A stretch of DNA of 64,000 nt from Apium graveolens. Lineage: Eukaryota > Streptophyta > Magnoliopsida > Apiales > Apiaceae. A model generated the notes under the pieces. The model did no database searches. It was not told where the DNA came from and was given only the letters and a program-made list of their open reading frames with translations. The stretch lies in NCBI RefSeq assembly GCF_009905375.1, contig NC_133656.1, forward strand, positions 233,377,111 to 233,441,110. Reading direction: 5' to 3'. The translations under genes and the position numbers were made by a program. Positions 47,285 through 59,454 of the stretch are shown piece by piece (within the stretch, counting starts at the first letter, position 1; every line of letters starts with the position of its first letter).

Positions 47285-49180
47285 ATAGATTCTGGTGCTT
47301 CCCATCACATGACTGGTAATTTAGATAATTTTAATTCTAGCACTCCATATGATAGAAGGAAAAAATTGTTTTTGCAAATGGAGACACCCTTCCTGCCGCA
47401 CGTGTTGGGTCATTAAAAATTGGCTCTTTAAATATTGAGAATGCTTTATATGTGCCAAAATTATCTGCTAATTTGATCTTAGTCAGTCAATTAGTACAAC
47501 AAAATTGCATAATCTCATTTTCTTTTTCTGGTTGCTTGATCCAGGACCTGAGAACTGGGAAAGTGATTGGGAGCGGCCATAAGCACGGGGAACTCTTTGT
47601 CTTGAATTTCAACGTACCTTCAAGCACACCTACATCTAGCTCACCAAATTGTTTTCTTACTCCTTCTACTGTTGAAGTAAATAAAGCTAATCAATTGTGG
47701 AGACTTTGACATAATCGTCTTGGCCATCCTCATGCTTTTGCTTTGAATTCCATGTTTTCCTCTAATGCTTTGACATATAGGATTGATCATAATTCTGAAA
47801 CTGATAAAACATGTGAGGAATGTGCACTCTCTAAAGCACATATTTTACCATATCCTAAGAAAATAAATCATGATGTCTCAGCTTTTGATATTGTTCACTC
47901 TGATGTTTGGGGGCCATCTCGTGTAGGCTCACGTACTTTGATAGCTGTTTCAACAATTCACAATTGGGATATCTACCAAATGGATGTTAAGAATGCCTTC
48001 CTAAATGGCGATCTTTCTAAAACAGTATACATGCGTCCTCCTCCTGGATTATCCGTTCCACCAAACATAGTTTGCAAATTGAAAAAGGCAATATATGGAT
48101 TAAAACAATCCCCCCGAGCCTGGTTTTTTAAGTTAAAGGGGGTGTTACAAAAAGCTAGATATCATCAAAGTCACAATGATCACTCTTGTTTTATCTCTTC
48201 TACATCAGCTGGAACTACCTTCGCACTCATCTATGTTGATGATATCTTAATCACGGGTAACGATCACCAAGGTGTACAGAATCTTAAGAATATCCTGTAG
48301 AACTCTTTTCAAATGAAAGACCTTGGTCTTGCATCTTACTTTCTTGGCTTAGAAATCTCTAGAAATGCCGATGGATATTTTGTTAGTCAACAAAAATATA
48401 CTTGTGACATCATTGAAATGGCAGGTCTTACTGATGATAAAGTTGTGGATACTCCGCTTGAGCTAAATGTTACATACAGTAAAACAGATGGCTCTCCAAT
48501 CTCTGATCCGACCCTTTATCGAAGCATCGTTGGGAGTTTGGTCTACCTCACCGTGACACGTCCAGATATTGCCCATGCCGTTCAACTTGTGAGTCAGTTT
48601 GTTTCGGATCCTCGCAGACTATACTTCACGACAGTTCATTGCATTATACGTTATCTTTGTTCAACACCGGCTCGTGGCATGTTCTTTTTAAATACTAGTC
48701 CTTTAGATTTGCGTGCCTTTTCTGATGCTAGCTATGTCGGCTGCCCAGACACATGCAGATCTACTACTGGCTACTGTATATTTTTAGGGAGTTCACTTCT
48801 TTCATGGAAATCAAAGAAACAATCCACGATATCCAAATCATCGACTGAAGCAGAATATCGAGCTATGTCATCCTTATGCAGTGAAGTTGTTTGGCTACGA
48901 CGATTGTTAAAAGACTTTAATATTCAGCTTCATTCTCCCACACCGTTATTCTGTGATAACAAAAGTGCCTTGAAAATTGCAAGTAATCATGTTTTTCATG
49001 AAAGAACAAAACACAATTTGATTGCCATTTTGTTCGGGAAAAATTTGAAAATGGTGATATCAGTCTAGCTCGTGTTTTCTCCTAAGAAAAACTTGCTGAT
49101 TTCTATACAAAATACCCAACGAAGAGCCGACACAATTTTTTTATCAGCAAACTAATGATTCAACAACCATAAGTTTGAGG
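47285..49180 (+). pseudogene. Copia pol with integrase deletion
   Basis: Protease begins WIIDSGASHHMTG near 47280. The pre-integrase zinc domain follows (LGHPHAF, then CEECALSKAH near 47810). At about 47930 the frame passes in a few codons from the integrase start HSDVWGPSR to RT sequence QMDVKNAFLNGDL, so the DDE core and the N-terminal RT are deleted in frame. RT keeps YGLKQSPRAWF and the YVDDIL catalytic box (48232). RNase H has DASYVGCPDT and STEAEYRAM (48720-48870). A TAG at 48298, a stop at 47709 and a frameshift near 49040 also break it. Confidence 0.85.
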
Positions 49181-49185
49181 GGGAG

Positions 49186-49440
49186 TATAAACAATATAAC
49201 CTTTAATGTAAATCTAGGATGTAAATATGGGATTATGTGTTGTAAATAGGAGATTTGTATCAAATAATATCAGTTGATATCAGGTGATATGATAGGCTGA
49301 GATTAATTGATATGATAGGCTGAGATCAAGGAATATGCAAGCTGTAAATTAGCTATGTTGTAGGTATAAATACCGGAGCTCTGATGTAACAAGTATATCA
49401 AGTCAGTTTCAAGTCTTTTATCATTCAGTCCCTTGTATTA
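49186..49440 (+). repeat. Copia 3' LTR
   Basis: Follows GAGGGGGAG directly. It matches the 5' LTR with several indels inside the 'ataggctgagat' repeats. It ends CTTGTATTA, 229 bases from the stop of the convergent EIF1AD-like gene. Confidence 0.8.
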
Positions 49441-49669
49441 TCAAAATAAGTTCAACACAAACCATATGGAGGCCTAAATAAAGAAGCAGCTAGTACAGAC
49501 CACTCGAATTAAAACCTTTCAAACAACTGCCGAAATACAAAATTTAAGTCTTCGTTGCATAAACCCATCCAATTTACTCAAAACTTTTATAATTACAGTT
49601 TTTTTTAAAAAGCTATTGAAACTTGTGCTCCAGCTATAACACTTCAAATTTGTGTAGAAACTATGGCTT

Positions 49670-51613
49670 CTAAGGAGTTGAATTGCATTCCGAGTCTGTA
49701 TAAGATTGGAAATCTGCAGGTCTCGTTCTATTCATATTGGCTTCTAGTGGGGGAAGTCCGTCTTCATCACTCGAGTCAACCTCATTGTCTTCATGCAGCA
49801 AATCACTACTTGAAACTTCATTAAATACCTCCTGGCTTGCAGAACTGAAAATTGCTGGCCTGCATGGAAGGAAGCAAAAGCATAAGAATATAATAGCATA
49901 TATTATAAGGGGAAATGGGACTGACGACTGAGAACGAGAACTGAATATAATGCACTTGAAGTTTAGAATAGAAAACAAGTTTCACATTAGTAATAGGAGA
50001 TGTGCTCACAACCAAAAGGTAACAAACTACTTCCATATTAAAAATTAGAAGACACTATTAAGATTTATCTAAAACCACAATTCACAATCCAAATTGCAAT
50101 CTGCAAGAATTTCATCTGGTTGCCTGTCAATTTGACTGGGACCTTGTTGCTATGCATCAACTATTAAGCCATTTTAAAACTGAGACAACTTGGAGATGAG
50201 TGCTCAGATGAAAAGTGCCAAGTGATTTCTTGTTATAATGCATCTTCTAAGAGTTCCAACAAAACTGTCTTTTGTAATTAAACTGGATTTTTAAGGTAAA
50301 TAATGTGAACTTGTAAACACACTGTAGTGTAGTCTGCTTAAGGCATCGACTAACAATAATAAGTGGAAGCTTTTTTCAATTATTGCGGAAATTGATCTGC
50401 TAGACGACCACAGTTGACCACTGTTATAGAGATTATGGATTTTCATCACACATAATGTTTACCAAAGAACTTGATAATATTATGAGGTTATACCAATTAT
50501 CATAAGAACATAGTCTCTTGTCAAAAAGTTTTGAAAAAACAATGCAGCAGTGTTATTTTCAGCTATCTGATACTCTAACTTGGTATTTCTTTAACAGAGG
50601 CCTCAACGCAATGATGCAAGACAAAGTAAATCAGATAAAATGGTAAATGTAGCATCATAAACGAATTATTTATCACCCTCAACCACCCGCCTATTCACAA
50701 TAAGAGCGTAGCTTTGAGTGTTAAATCAGTAAAAATTCCTAAAATTCACATTTAGTAAACTATTTAAATTTACTTAATAATTACTATACCTGCAAACTAT
50801 CTTCGAACATACTTATTTGAATAGTCCTTGCTACACTAGAAACGATAACTTACACCATTCACTCGACTATGACTATTTCACAAAGGTCAACACTGTGCAC
50901 ACATAGGGTTACCATTACTAACTCTAAGCCGTACTATACACAAACACTCCTGACCAGTGGATCAGATAACTTAAAAAAACTTTAATGGTACTGCTCCTAT
51001 GAAGTTAAGTCTTTTGAGTACTCTAATTATACCAGATGCTCATACTAGATGATAGATATACAAAGAGAAAAATCATGCAAAACAAAAAGCAAATAGTAAT
51101 AACAAACCATTCAGGGGACTTTTTAAGCTCACGGACTTGTTCATGATAAAGAACTTGAGAAACTATACAACCCACTTTTCTGCCAGCTTCGACTGCATCC
51201 ACTCTCCCACTCTCATCAACCACAACAAAATTACCTGGACAATTACACAAAGCTCAACAACACAAATTTTAACCTTTCAAATTGAAAGATAGTTAATTTT
51301 AAAGACTTTATTAAGAGAACCTAGTTACCTATCTTAATCCACATGCTTTTTTGAAATTTGGCTGGAAATAGTGCCAATGAGTTATCTCCTTTCGGATCCA
51401 TCACCTTTTATCATGCCACAAATGAAAACCAGTTAATCTCGGGTTCCAGTTTTAGCAATAATAAAAATTATAAAAATAGTTATTGTACATTTGTACCTCA
51501 ATTAGATTGGAACCTCTAAGTGAAACGACTTGCATAATGGTTTGGCCTGGAAGCAGAGTATATGTATTGTTACCTTCAGATGCTCTTTTCAAATTTTTCC
51601 TTCCCCCCTTCAT
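49670..51613 (-). CDS. EIF1AD-like: EIF1AD-like eIF1A-domain RNA-binding protein
   Basis: Four minus-strand exons, 51613-51497, 51404-51329, 51234-51108 and 49859-49670, give 169 aa with GT-AG junctions. The product starts MKGGRKNLKRA. An S1/OB-fold eIF1A-type domain covers residues about 15-107: IMQVVSLRGSNLIEVMD, NSLALFPAKFQKSMWIK, GNFVVVDESGR and CIVSQVLYHEQV, ending KSPEWP. The acidic tail holds SSDEDGLPPLEANMNR, a conserved feature of plant EIF1AD proteins. EIF1AD-type proteins are nuclear RNA-binding relatives of eIF1A; the plant function is not well known. The 1.25 kb third intron holds no recognised element. The frame is intact. Confidence 0.92.
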
Positions 51614-51660
51614 CTTCGGGCAGCTCTAAATTCTACTTTGAAATCTTCTGATTTAGGGTC

Positions 51661-52369
51661 CTAGAATTTGTTAGTTTAGAAATTTGATAAACTATAATTC
51701 AGATATTAAAATCAAACATAAGAATTGATCACAATGTGTTAAATCCAACCAATGAAGAAGCTACATTTTCCATTTGGCGAGGTAGCACACTGTATCAATG
51801 AAAATAAGTAATAATAGAGAATTAAGAAATATCGATCTTGTCCATGCATTATTTGCATTTATCAGGTAGTCTTTTTAGTTTTCCTAAAAAACGGGTATTT
51901 GACTATTTGTTGTGGCCAACAGCTTCTATAAAATCTTGATTTTTAACAACTAAAACGATATTCTTTCAATATAGGTAATTAACATATCATCCGACCAATC
52001 ATCTACAACATAATCATGAAGATTATTTTGACAATGTTCACAGAATTTAAAGGTTCAATAATTTATCGGAGATCTAATAATGCCAACAGAGAATATAAAG
52101 AGTAAATTTAAGGGTAAAAAACTGCTTAGCAGAATAATTCAGCTAGGACTTTATCAAACACTTAAACATGTTAATTAAAACTTGCATGGAATATCAAGAA
52201 AACATAATCAAATATGTGGGTATCATAGGTTTCTAAACCTTTAATCAACTAAATGAAAAATTAGTTAAGTATTAAACCAAAAATTAATATAAAGACCAAT
52301 CAAGCATTATTTATGAATCCATAATTTCATATAAAACAACGATAAACAACAGTGGAACAGGTAAATTAC
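51661..52369 (-). other. 5' UTR intron of the EIF1AD-like gene
   Basis: On the minus strand the donor CAG|GTAATT is at 52369 and the acceptor TTCTAG at 51661. The UTR exons are about 52480-52370 and 51660-51614. Confidence 0.65.
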
Positions 52370-52666
52370 CTGAGTCTTCACAGACGTAGTGAAGCAAAAG
52401 GGGAGTTGACAGGTAGAGCTTCAAACACTTTTAGCGGAAACTGTAATATATACAGAGGAAAATTAGAGAAATGGTAATGTCCGAAATGCTATGGACGCCG
52501 GAGGTTAACGATGAGTTATAGAAATATTTAAAAAATTAAATAAATGATATTATTTTAAAAATATTATATTTTAGAATTTATTAATTCTTTTTTAAATTTT
52601 AGAAATATTAAAACATAAATTAAAATATACATCGAATTTAGGGTTTAGATAGGCTGTAAGCCCAAC

Positions 52667-53598
52667 TAGGCTTGTCAATGGAGCGGAGTTTCGATCCGAT
52701 TCGGTCTGACCCGAGCCTTAATAGATGGATATGAATTATATAAAAATAAAATCGATCCGATAATAATCTGATCCATTAAAAAGCGGATATGAATTTTCAC
52801 ACGTCTAATCCGATAAAGATCCAATCCTAAATACTAAACTTATATAATTATATAATTATATATATATGATATAATAAACTTAATATACTAAATATAATAA
52901 ATATACTAAACTTAATATATGTATATACTATAATTAATAAATATAATTAATTTTATATGTATCAGTATTAATTTTATATGTATCAGTATTAATTATATTG
53001 ATTTTGTACATATATATTACCTATAATAAATCAATATAATTAATTCTATATGAATCAAAATGAATTAAATTAATTTTATAATTAATTTAACTGTTATCTC
53101 ATCATAATAAAATTTCATGTACACACCAGGTGTCATTATATTCTAATGAGTATCATGTTTGTCGAAAATTATTTTCATATATTATATTTTATTGCCAATT
53201 TTTTTTTATTTTAATTTTTGAAATTGACTTATATATTTATTTTCAGATATTTATCCAATTACATTATTTTATTTTTATTTATTTATTTCATAATTATTTT
53301 GAACTGAACTCTTTTCACATATTTTTATTTTTTTCACAATATCTCTGACTATAAAATATCTTTTTGTACTTAAGTTTTTTTAATTATTGAACCGTGTTAA
53401 CTTAATATTATTCATCTTAAAAAACTTAAATGGATCCGAAGTCCGATCCAATAATCTGTGATCCTAATGGATTTGGATATGAATTATGTTATTAAATATC
53501 CGGAAGCAATCTGATCTAAATTCGATCCAACAAATTTAAATGGATATTGATATTGATTTAGTCAAATCCGATCCAAATCCGACCCGTTGACAAGCCTA
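52667..53598. mobile_element. hAT-like non-autonomous element
   Basis: 932 bp. The left end TAGGCTTGTCAATGGAGCGGA pairs with the complement of the right end TAGGCTTGTCAACGGGTCGGA. The 8 bp flanks are agcccaac (52659-52666) and accccaac (53599-53606), 7 of 8 matching, the size expected for hAT. Both arms hold repeated 'gatccgat' words; the centre is almost pure AT with no transposase. Confidence 0.8.
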
Positions 53599-53606
53599 AC
53601 CCCAAC

Positions 53607-54590
53607 CCTAATATACACTATCCTATAAATTGAATTCTAATTTAAATCTTGGAGTCTAATCTTACGGTTTTTAATCTTTTAGGATTTGAAAATTTTTCAT
53701 TTGAGTTTAGAATTATTAAAATTTAATAAAAGATATAGTGATTTAACTGAAAATAAATAAAATATGTGCAAAACGCTACTTAATATAACATTTAAAATGA
53801 CAAAGAAAAAAAGAAAAAATAAATAAAATTAGCATTACTGTGCAAAAAAGGAAAAAAAATAAGATTAAAATAAAACGTTAGACAATCAAGCGTTTCGTCC
53901 AGACGCTACTATAATTCGCATCTTAAAATAACATTCTGAGCCATTATTTTCGAAATTGACATTTTGAACAATTTTTTATTCCAAATTGACATTTAGAAAT
54001 AACACACGGAAAATTAATGGGGTGTTAAAGTTATTGACATTAAATTGGATTAAGAATAAGCGATCTCTTCATGTCGAGGAGGAGATGGATCGTTTGCCGA
54101 TAGTACAAGCTATTCGAAGATATTTAGATTTGTAAAACGATTAGAATAGCTCATGTATCGAGATACAACTGTTCAATTTCTGATACTAATCATACTAGTC
54201 AGGAGGATGGGATGTCCATTATTCAGAGGATGCAAGGTGTATTCTTAAGCAAGTAATAAAATTCTTTCTTTAGTAGCAACAAAATTGAAAAATATATTTT
54301 AAAGTTGATTATTTATGTTTTATAAATTTTGAAATTTAATTTAATTAAATTATATAATATACATAAATTTTAATCAAAATCTCGTTAATGTGACAACTAA
54401 AAGTTTAGTCAAAGGTGCACAGTTAATTTAAAACGGAGGATGCAAAATATACTGAAATTATTTTTTTTCTTAAGAAATTCCTTTTTTAGTTAAACACATT
54501 AACGACACCCGCCTTATTTTTTATAAGATCCGAATTTTGATACAGTAAAGAGTAGTTGTAAGGTTATGTTTTGCCACATTTAGATATGAT
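53607..54590. other. Intergenic sequence left of the Tat element
   Basis: AT-rich, no coding signal. A short stretch at 53940-54000 repeats 'cgaaattgacattt'. Nothing else recognised. Confidence 0.4.
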
Positions 54591-54595
54591 ATACT

Positions 54596-55104
54596 TGATA
54601 GGGAGTAAAATAAACCCTGATTGCGTAATCAATATCGCATTAATTATACCAAAATTGGGCTGACAGTTAAGCCCGTTAGAAAAGGCCCAAAACTCTGAAT
54701 ATTAATTAATTTCGTAATTAATTAATAAGGGATAAATCAGTTGATGACAAAGTCCAAATAAGGACACAATTCCTTATAGATTGGCCTCCAAGAGATCTCA
54801 TAGGATAAGTAATCAGTTTTCTACTTTCTAGGAATCCAAAGTCCATTCTAATTCAGAGACCTGTCCACCAAGTCTCCCAACTCTAGTCCAATTTAAGGAC
54901 TCCCAACGCATATAAGGGGTCTCACCCCCACCAAATCATAACTATATTTTTTGACTTGATCTTTGGCAATCAGCAAGGTACGTATGCATCTTGTCAAGGC
55001 AGATCGAGTCACGAGACACAAGAGCAGTCAAATCGAGTCTCGAAGCTCATGAACCCTAGTAATAAATATAACAATTAATATACCATAGTTTTCAATCCAT
55101 AACA
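54596..55104 (+). repeat. 5' LTR of the Tat element
   Basis: Starts TGATAGGGAG and ends CCATAACA; 509 bp, with a partner at 62951-63460. Many single-base differences between the two show that the insertion is not recent. Confidence 0.92.
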
Positions 55105-55123
55105 TTTGGTGCCGTCTGTGGGA
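55105..55123 (+). other. Primer binding site of the Tat element
   Basis: TTTGGTGCCGTCTGTGGGA follows the LTR directly. It is the TGGCGCC-type site seen in Tat/Athila elements rather than the initiator Met type. Confidence 0.7.
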
Positions 55124-55139
55124 CAACATAACAACAACC

Positions 55140-55640
55140 ATGGCGAGAACACAGAGTGGAAACAACACCCCTGAAGGAACACCAGCTGGGACAACTCAAA
55201 CAATTTCTTCAATGGTGGAGATACCCCACACTCGTCCTACGCCTCTACCCAAGGAGGAACCCCGATAGGGGCAACTGAGCCTCTGCCATAAGTGACGAAT
55301 CCCCCTGCTCCTCAAGGGACGAATCCCCAACTTCAGCAGGTGCATGCACCTGTGAACTCTCAACCTGTAAGGTATGAATATTCAATTATTGTAACCACTA
55401 ATCACCCCTACGGGATGCCCCTATATCCCGAGGTTGGAGGAAGTGGACATGCTAATCGGAGTGAAGCACGAGGACAGACACCCCCTACATACGAGGTTTG
55501 ACTCCTATTTCGGAGGATCATGAATTCTCTGGACCATATACTCAAAGAGACTCCGAATCTTCGAATGACGATGTGGCTCCTAGGAGGAGGCGTGCTGGTA
55601 AATAATCAATGACTGATGCTAATCGACGCCCCAGAACCAC
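55140..55640 (+). pseudogene. Gag N-terminal remnant of the Tat element
   Basis: Starts MARTQSGNNTPEGTPAG at 55140 and shifts frame near 55235. Pro/Gln-rich pieces (NPQLQQVHAPVNSQPV, PEVGGSGHANRSE) continue through stops to about 55640. The structural gag domain, zinc knuckle and protease are not present; sequence passes directly to the pre-RT region of pol. Confidence 0.6.
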
Positions 55641-55699
55641 ACAGGGGACTTCCCTATCTCTTTCAATACTTGCGTCCTGATTGGAGAGGAACAACTCCT

Positions 55700-58600
55700 T
55701 GCAAGGATTGGAGAGGAAAGAGGAGATCAAAAGATGGCAAAGTGTTTTTATGTGGTCTCTCTTAGGGCTGATGGAGTTGGGGGGCAGGTTCTGCCTATTG
55801 AAAATCTGAAAATTCGTGAGAATGACGAAAAAAGAGGGAAGCCAGCAGAAGACTTGGTTCCGATTCCTTTGACTCCCGAGGACCCTGAGAAAGTAACTTT
55901 CATTGGAGCGACACTAGAGGAGCCCCTCAGAGGAAAGCTGGTAAAATTTTTACAAGAGAATAGCGATGTATTCGCATGGTCAGCAGATGATATGCCCGCC
56001 ATAGACCCGGAGCTGATCACTCACAGATTAAACGTAGATCCAAATCGGAAGACTGTGAAGCAAAAGAAAAAGAAGCTTTGCTCCGGGGAGGCAGGAAGTT
56101 ATTAAGCAAGAAGTAGAGAAGCTCTTAGAGGTTGGTTTCATTGAGGAGATCCAGTTTCCGGAATGGTTAGCAAACCCTGTGATGGTAAAGAAGGCTAATG
56201 GAAAATGTAGAATGTGCGTGGATTTCACCGATATGAATGACGCATGCCCAAAGGACTGTTTCCCGTTACCAAGGATAGACACATTGATAGATGCTACTGC
56301 TGATCATGAGATGCTGAGCTTCATGGATGGATTCAGTGGATACAATCAGATCAAGATGCATAAGGATGACATCCCAAAGGTATAATTCATTACTGACTTT
56401 GGTGTTTTTTATTATCTTGTTATGGCGTTTGATCTCAAGAATGCAGGAGCCACCTATCAAAGGTTGGTAAATAGAATTTTCAAGGATCTTATTGGAAAAA
56501 CTATGGAGGTTTATGTTGATGACATGTTAGTCAAGAGTTTGTTAAGGGCTGATCACATAACCCATTTGAGGGAAGCCTTTGAGCTGTTGAGATATCACAA
56601 AATGATGCTAAATCCTGCAAAGTGTGCTTTCACAGTGGGATCTGGAAAATTTTTAGGTCTGATGGTCTCCAAGAGGGGAATCGATGCCAATCCTGATAAA
56701 ATAAAGGCTATCCTGGATATGGAACCATCACGTTCCATAAAGGACGTTCAGAAACTCACTAGAAGAGTTGCAGCTCTAGGATGTTTCATTTCCAAATCCG
56801 GAGACAAGTGTTTGCCATTCTTTAAATCCCTGAAGAATGTTAAAGATCTCATATGGACTGGGGAAAGCCAAAAGGCATTTGAAATATTAAAGAAATATAT
56901 GGTTCAAGCCCCGTTGTTGGCCAAGCCAGCTCTGAATGAAACTTTGTACTTATACTTGGCCGTTTCAGAAAATGCCTTGAGCATTGTATTGGTTAAGGAG
57001 GAACTTAAAGTCCAGAAACCCATATACAATGTTAGTAAAATTCTGCATGGAGCTAAGTTGAATTATTCAACTATTGAGAAGTTTGCTTTAGCCTTGGTGA
57101 TGGCTTCAAGGAAGTTGCGTCCTTACTTCAAGGCTCATAAAATTGAAGTGCTAACAAATCAGCCCTTGAGAAACATTATTCATAGTCCCAAAGCTAGTGG
57201 GAGGCTGATTAAATGGGCAATATAATTGGGAGAATTCGACATCAAGTACAAGCCACGAGTGGCAATAAAAGCTCAGGCATTGGCTGACTTCGTGGTGGAA
57301 TGTACCATACCCAACCAAGAAGTCGGGGGGCAGGAAGATACCATACCTCAAGACACAGAAGATGGTAAAGGAGACAAAGAAAAGGGCGTTAAAGAGAAGG
57401 AATATTGGATTCTCTATTTTGATGGAGCATCAAAAACAAATTCCAGCGGAGTAGGGCTAGTTTTACAAAGCCCAGATGGGTTCCTGATCAAAAATGCTAT
57501 ACAAATAAACTTCCCAACTATAAATAATGAAGCAGAATATGAAGCTCTGATAGCTGGCATCGGCTTAGCAGGAACATTAAGGGTCAAGAATTTGAAAGTC
57601 TGTGGGGATTTGAAGCTGGTCATATCCCAGGTCAAGGGAAAGTTTGAGGCAAGAGGTGATACAATGGAAAAGTATGTCCTTCTAGTAAGGGTTGTGATGA
57701 TTCAGTTTGATGAATACCATGTTGAGCACATTCCGAGGGATGAAAATGCTAAGGCAGATGCGTTGTCTAAGTTCGCTTCATGGAGATAGATAAAAGTTCG
57801 GGAAGTGTGTATTTCCGCGTTTTGAAAACACGAAGCATTGATGTTAAGCTTGTAGCCCCTATAGGGCTGAGGACATCATGGATAGAACCCATTAAGGCCC
57901 ATATTCAAACTGGTTGGCTGCCAAACGATGTGATTGAAGCGCGAAAATTGGCTGTTCGAGCGCTGATGTATTCCTTGATCGATGGGATTCTGTACAAAAA
58001 GATCTTATGTGGTTCATTATTTAAGATGTCTTAGACCAGATGAGGCACGATTGGCTCTTGAATAAGTACACGAAGGTATCTGTGGGCAACATTTGGGGGG
58101 CAGAGCACTGTCATATAAGATAACCCGTTTAGGCTTTTATTGTCCAGAGATGATGGCTGATGCCAAAGACTATGTGAAAGAAGTGTGAACGATGTTAGAA
58201 ATATGCACCAGTTTTTCGACAACCCCCTAAGATGCTAACTTCCATCAATTCTCCCATCCCTTTTGCTATGTGGGGAATGGATATACTTGTGCATTTTCTC
58301 ATGACCACAGCTCAAAGGAAGTTCCTGATTGTAGCCATAGATTATTTCACTAAGTGGATTGAAGCTAAGCCTTTAGATTAGATCACAACTAAGCAGGTTG
58401 CACCATACCTGTGGGAAAATATCATGTGCAGATATGGGATTCCCCGTATCCTGGTTACCGATAATGGAACGCAGTTCAATAATGAGGAGTTCAAGAAGTA
58501 TTGCGGGGAGAATGAGATTGAGTTGCGGTTTACCTCCGTAGCTCATCCGCAAGCTAATGGGCAAGCGGATTTGGTGAATCGTATAATCCTAGATGGTCTG

Positions 58601-59110
58601 AAGAAGAGGATCGAGAAATTCATGAATAATTGGGTGGATGAAATACTCCGATACTTTGGGCTTATCGGACTACTTGTAGAGTCACTACTGGAGCAACTCC
58701 CTTCATGTTAGCATATGTGGCATAAGCGGTTGTTCCTATAGAAATATCACACTTATCTCCCAGGATCCAAGCATACAATGCTGAGGAAAATGAGGAAGGA
58801 CAAAGGCTAGACCTGGATCTAATTGATGAGGTACGTGATGAGGCACATGCCAAGATAGTGGAATATCAGAAAAAGGCTTCTTTTTATTACAACTTAAGGG
58901 TGAAAGAAATATTTTTCAAGCAAGGAGACTTGGTTTTGAGGAAGGTGGAAGCTTCTGGTGTTGGGCAGAAGGGAAAGCTTGCCCCAAATTAGGAAGGGCC
59001 GTACAAGATCAAAAGTGTTCAAGGAAGAGGATCCTACAAGCTGGAGACTATGGATGGTTTTGAAGTCCCAAGAACCTGGCACGCACATAACCTGAAAATT
59101 TACTATGTGT
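55700..59110 (+). pseudogene. Pol of the Tat element (RT, RH, second RNase H, integrase)
   Basis: Pre-RT part at 55734-56105 (GATLEEPLRGKLVKFLQ, FAWSADDMPAIDPE). RT follows after a frameshift: CVDFTDMNDACPKDCFPLP, then a TAA at 56382, FDLKNAGATYQRLVNR and an intact YVDDML catalytic box (56512). RNase H follows, then at 57400-57780 a second RNase H (LYFDGASKTNSSGVGL, NNEAEYEAL, ENAKADALSKFAS). Integrase (57780-59110) is shifted several times: DNGTQFNNEEF and AHPQANGQADLVNR, where the usual catalytic Glu is Asp, and a C-terminal QGDLVLRKVEASG part. Stops also at 57223, 58032, 58710 and 58990. Confidence 0.9.
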
Positions 59111-59454
59111 AAGATAGTTGAGCATGATTCTCACTTTGTCAAAATGACAAGTAGGTTGAAAAGCACCTTGAAGCTTTGCTTACTTAGGATTTCATGTTTT
59201 ATAAGACTACTCTTTCAAATTTGAGGTTCATTAAGACTTGTGTAAGGGATGAGTCCCAAAAGTTTATGGAATTTATAAAATTTCCAAAATATGTTTAAAG
59301 TCCCTATGGCATGACAAATGAACTAAATGCATGAATTCCAATAAGAGCATAAAGTTTGATAAATAAATCAAGTTCGAATAAGAAATACAAAGTTTGATAA
59401 ACAAAGTTTCAAGGATAAAATAAGATAAATAAGCCACGCAGGGCTAGTAAAACT

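Larger units (their letters stand above)
45818..49440 (+). mobile_element. Copia element lacking integrase core
   Basis: Three LTR copies of the family occur; this element uses 45818-46094 and 49186-49440. Between them are a primer-site-like ATGGCATCA, gag with two zinc knuckles, protease, a GAG-pre-integrase domain, RT and RNase H, and the tract GAGGGGGAG before the 3' LTR. The order is copia, but the integrase core is missing. LTR ends are TA...TA rather than TG...CA. No convincing target duplication. Confidence 0.85.

Noticed and set aside
53130..53348. 72-codon frame rich in Phe and Ile
   Set aside because: It is the AT core of the hAT-like element; composition only.
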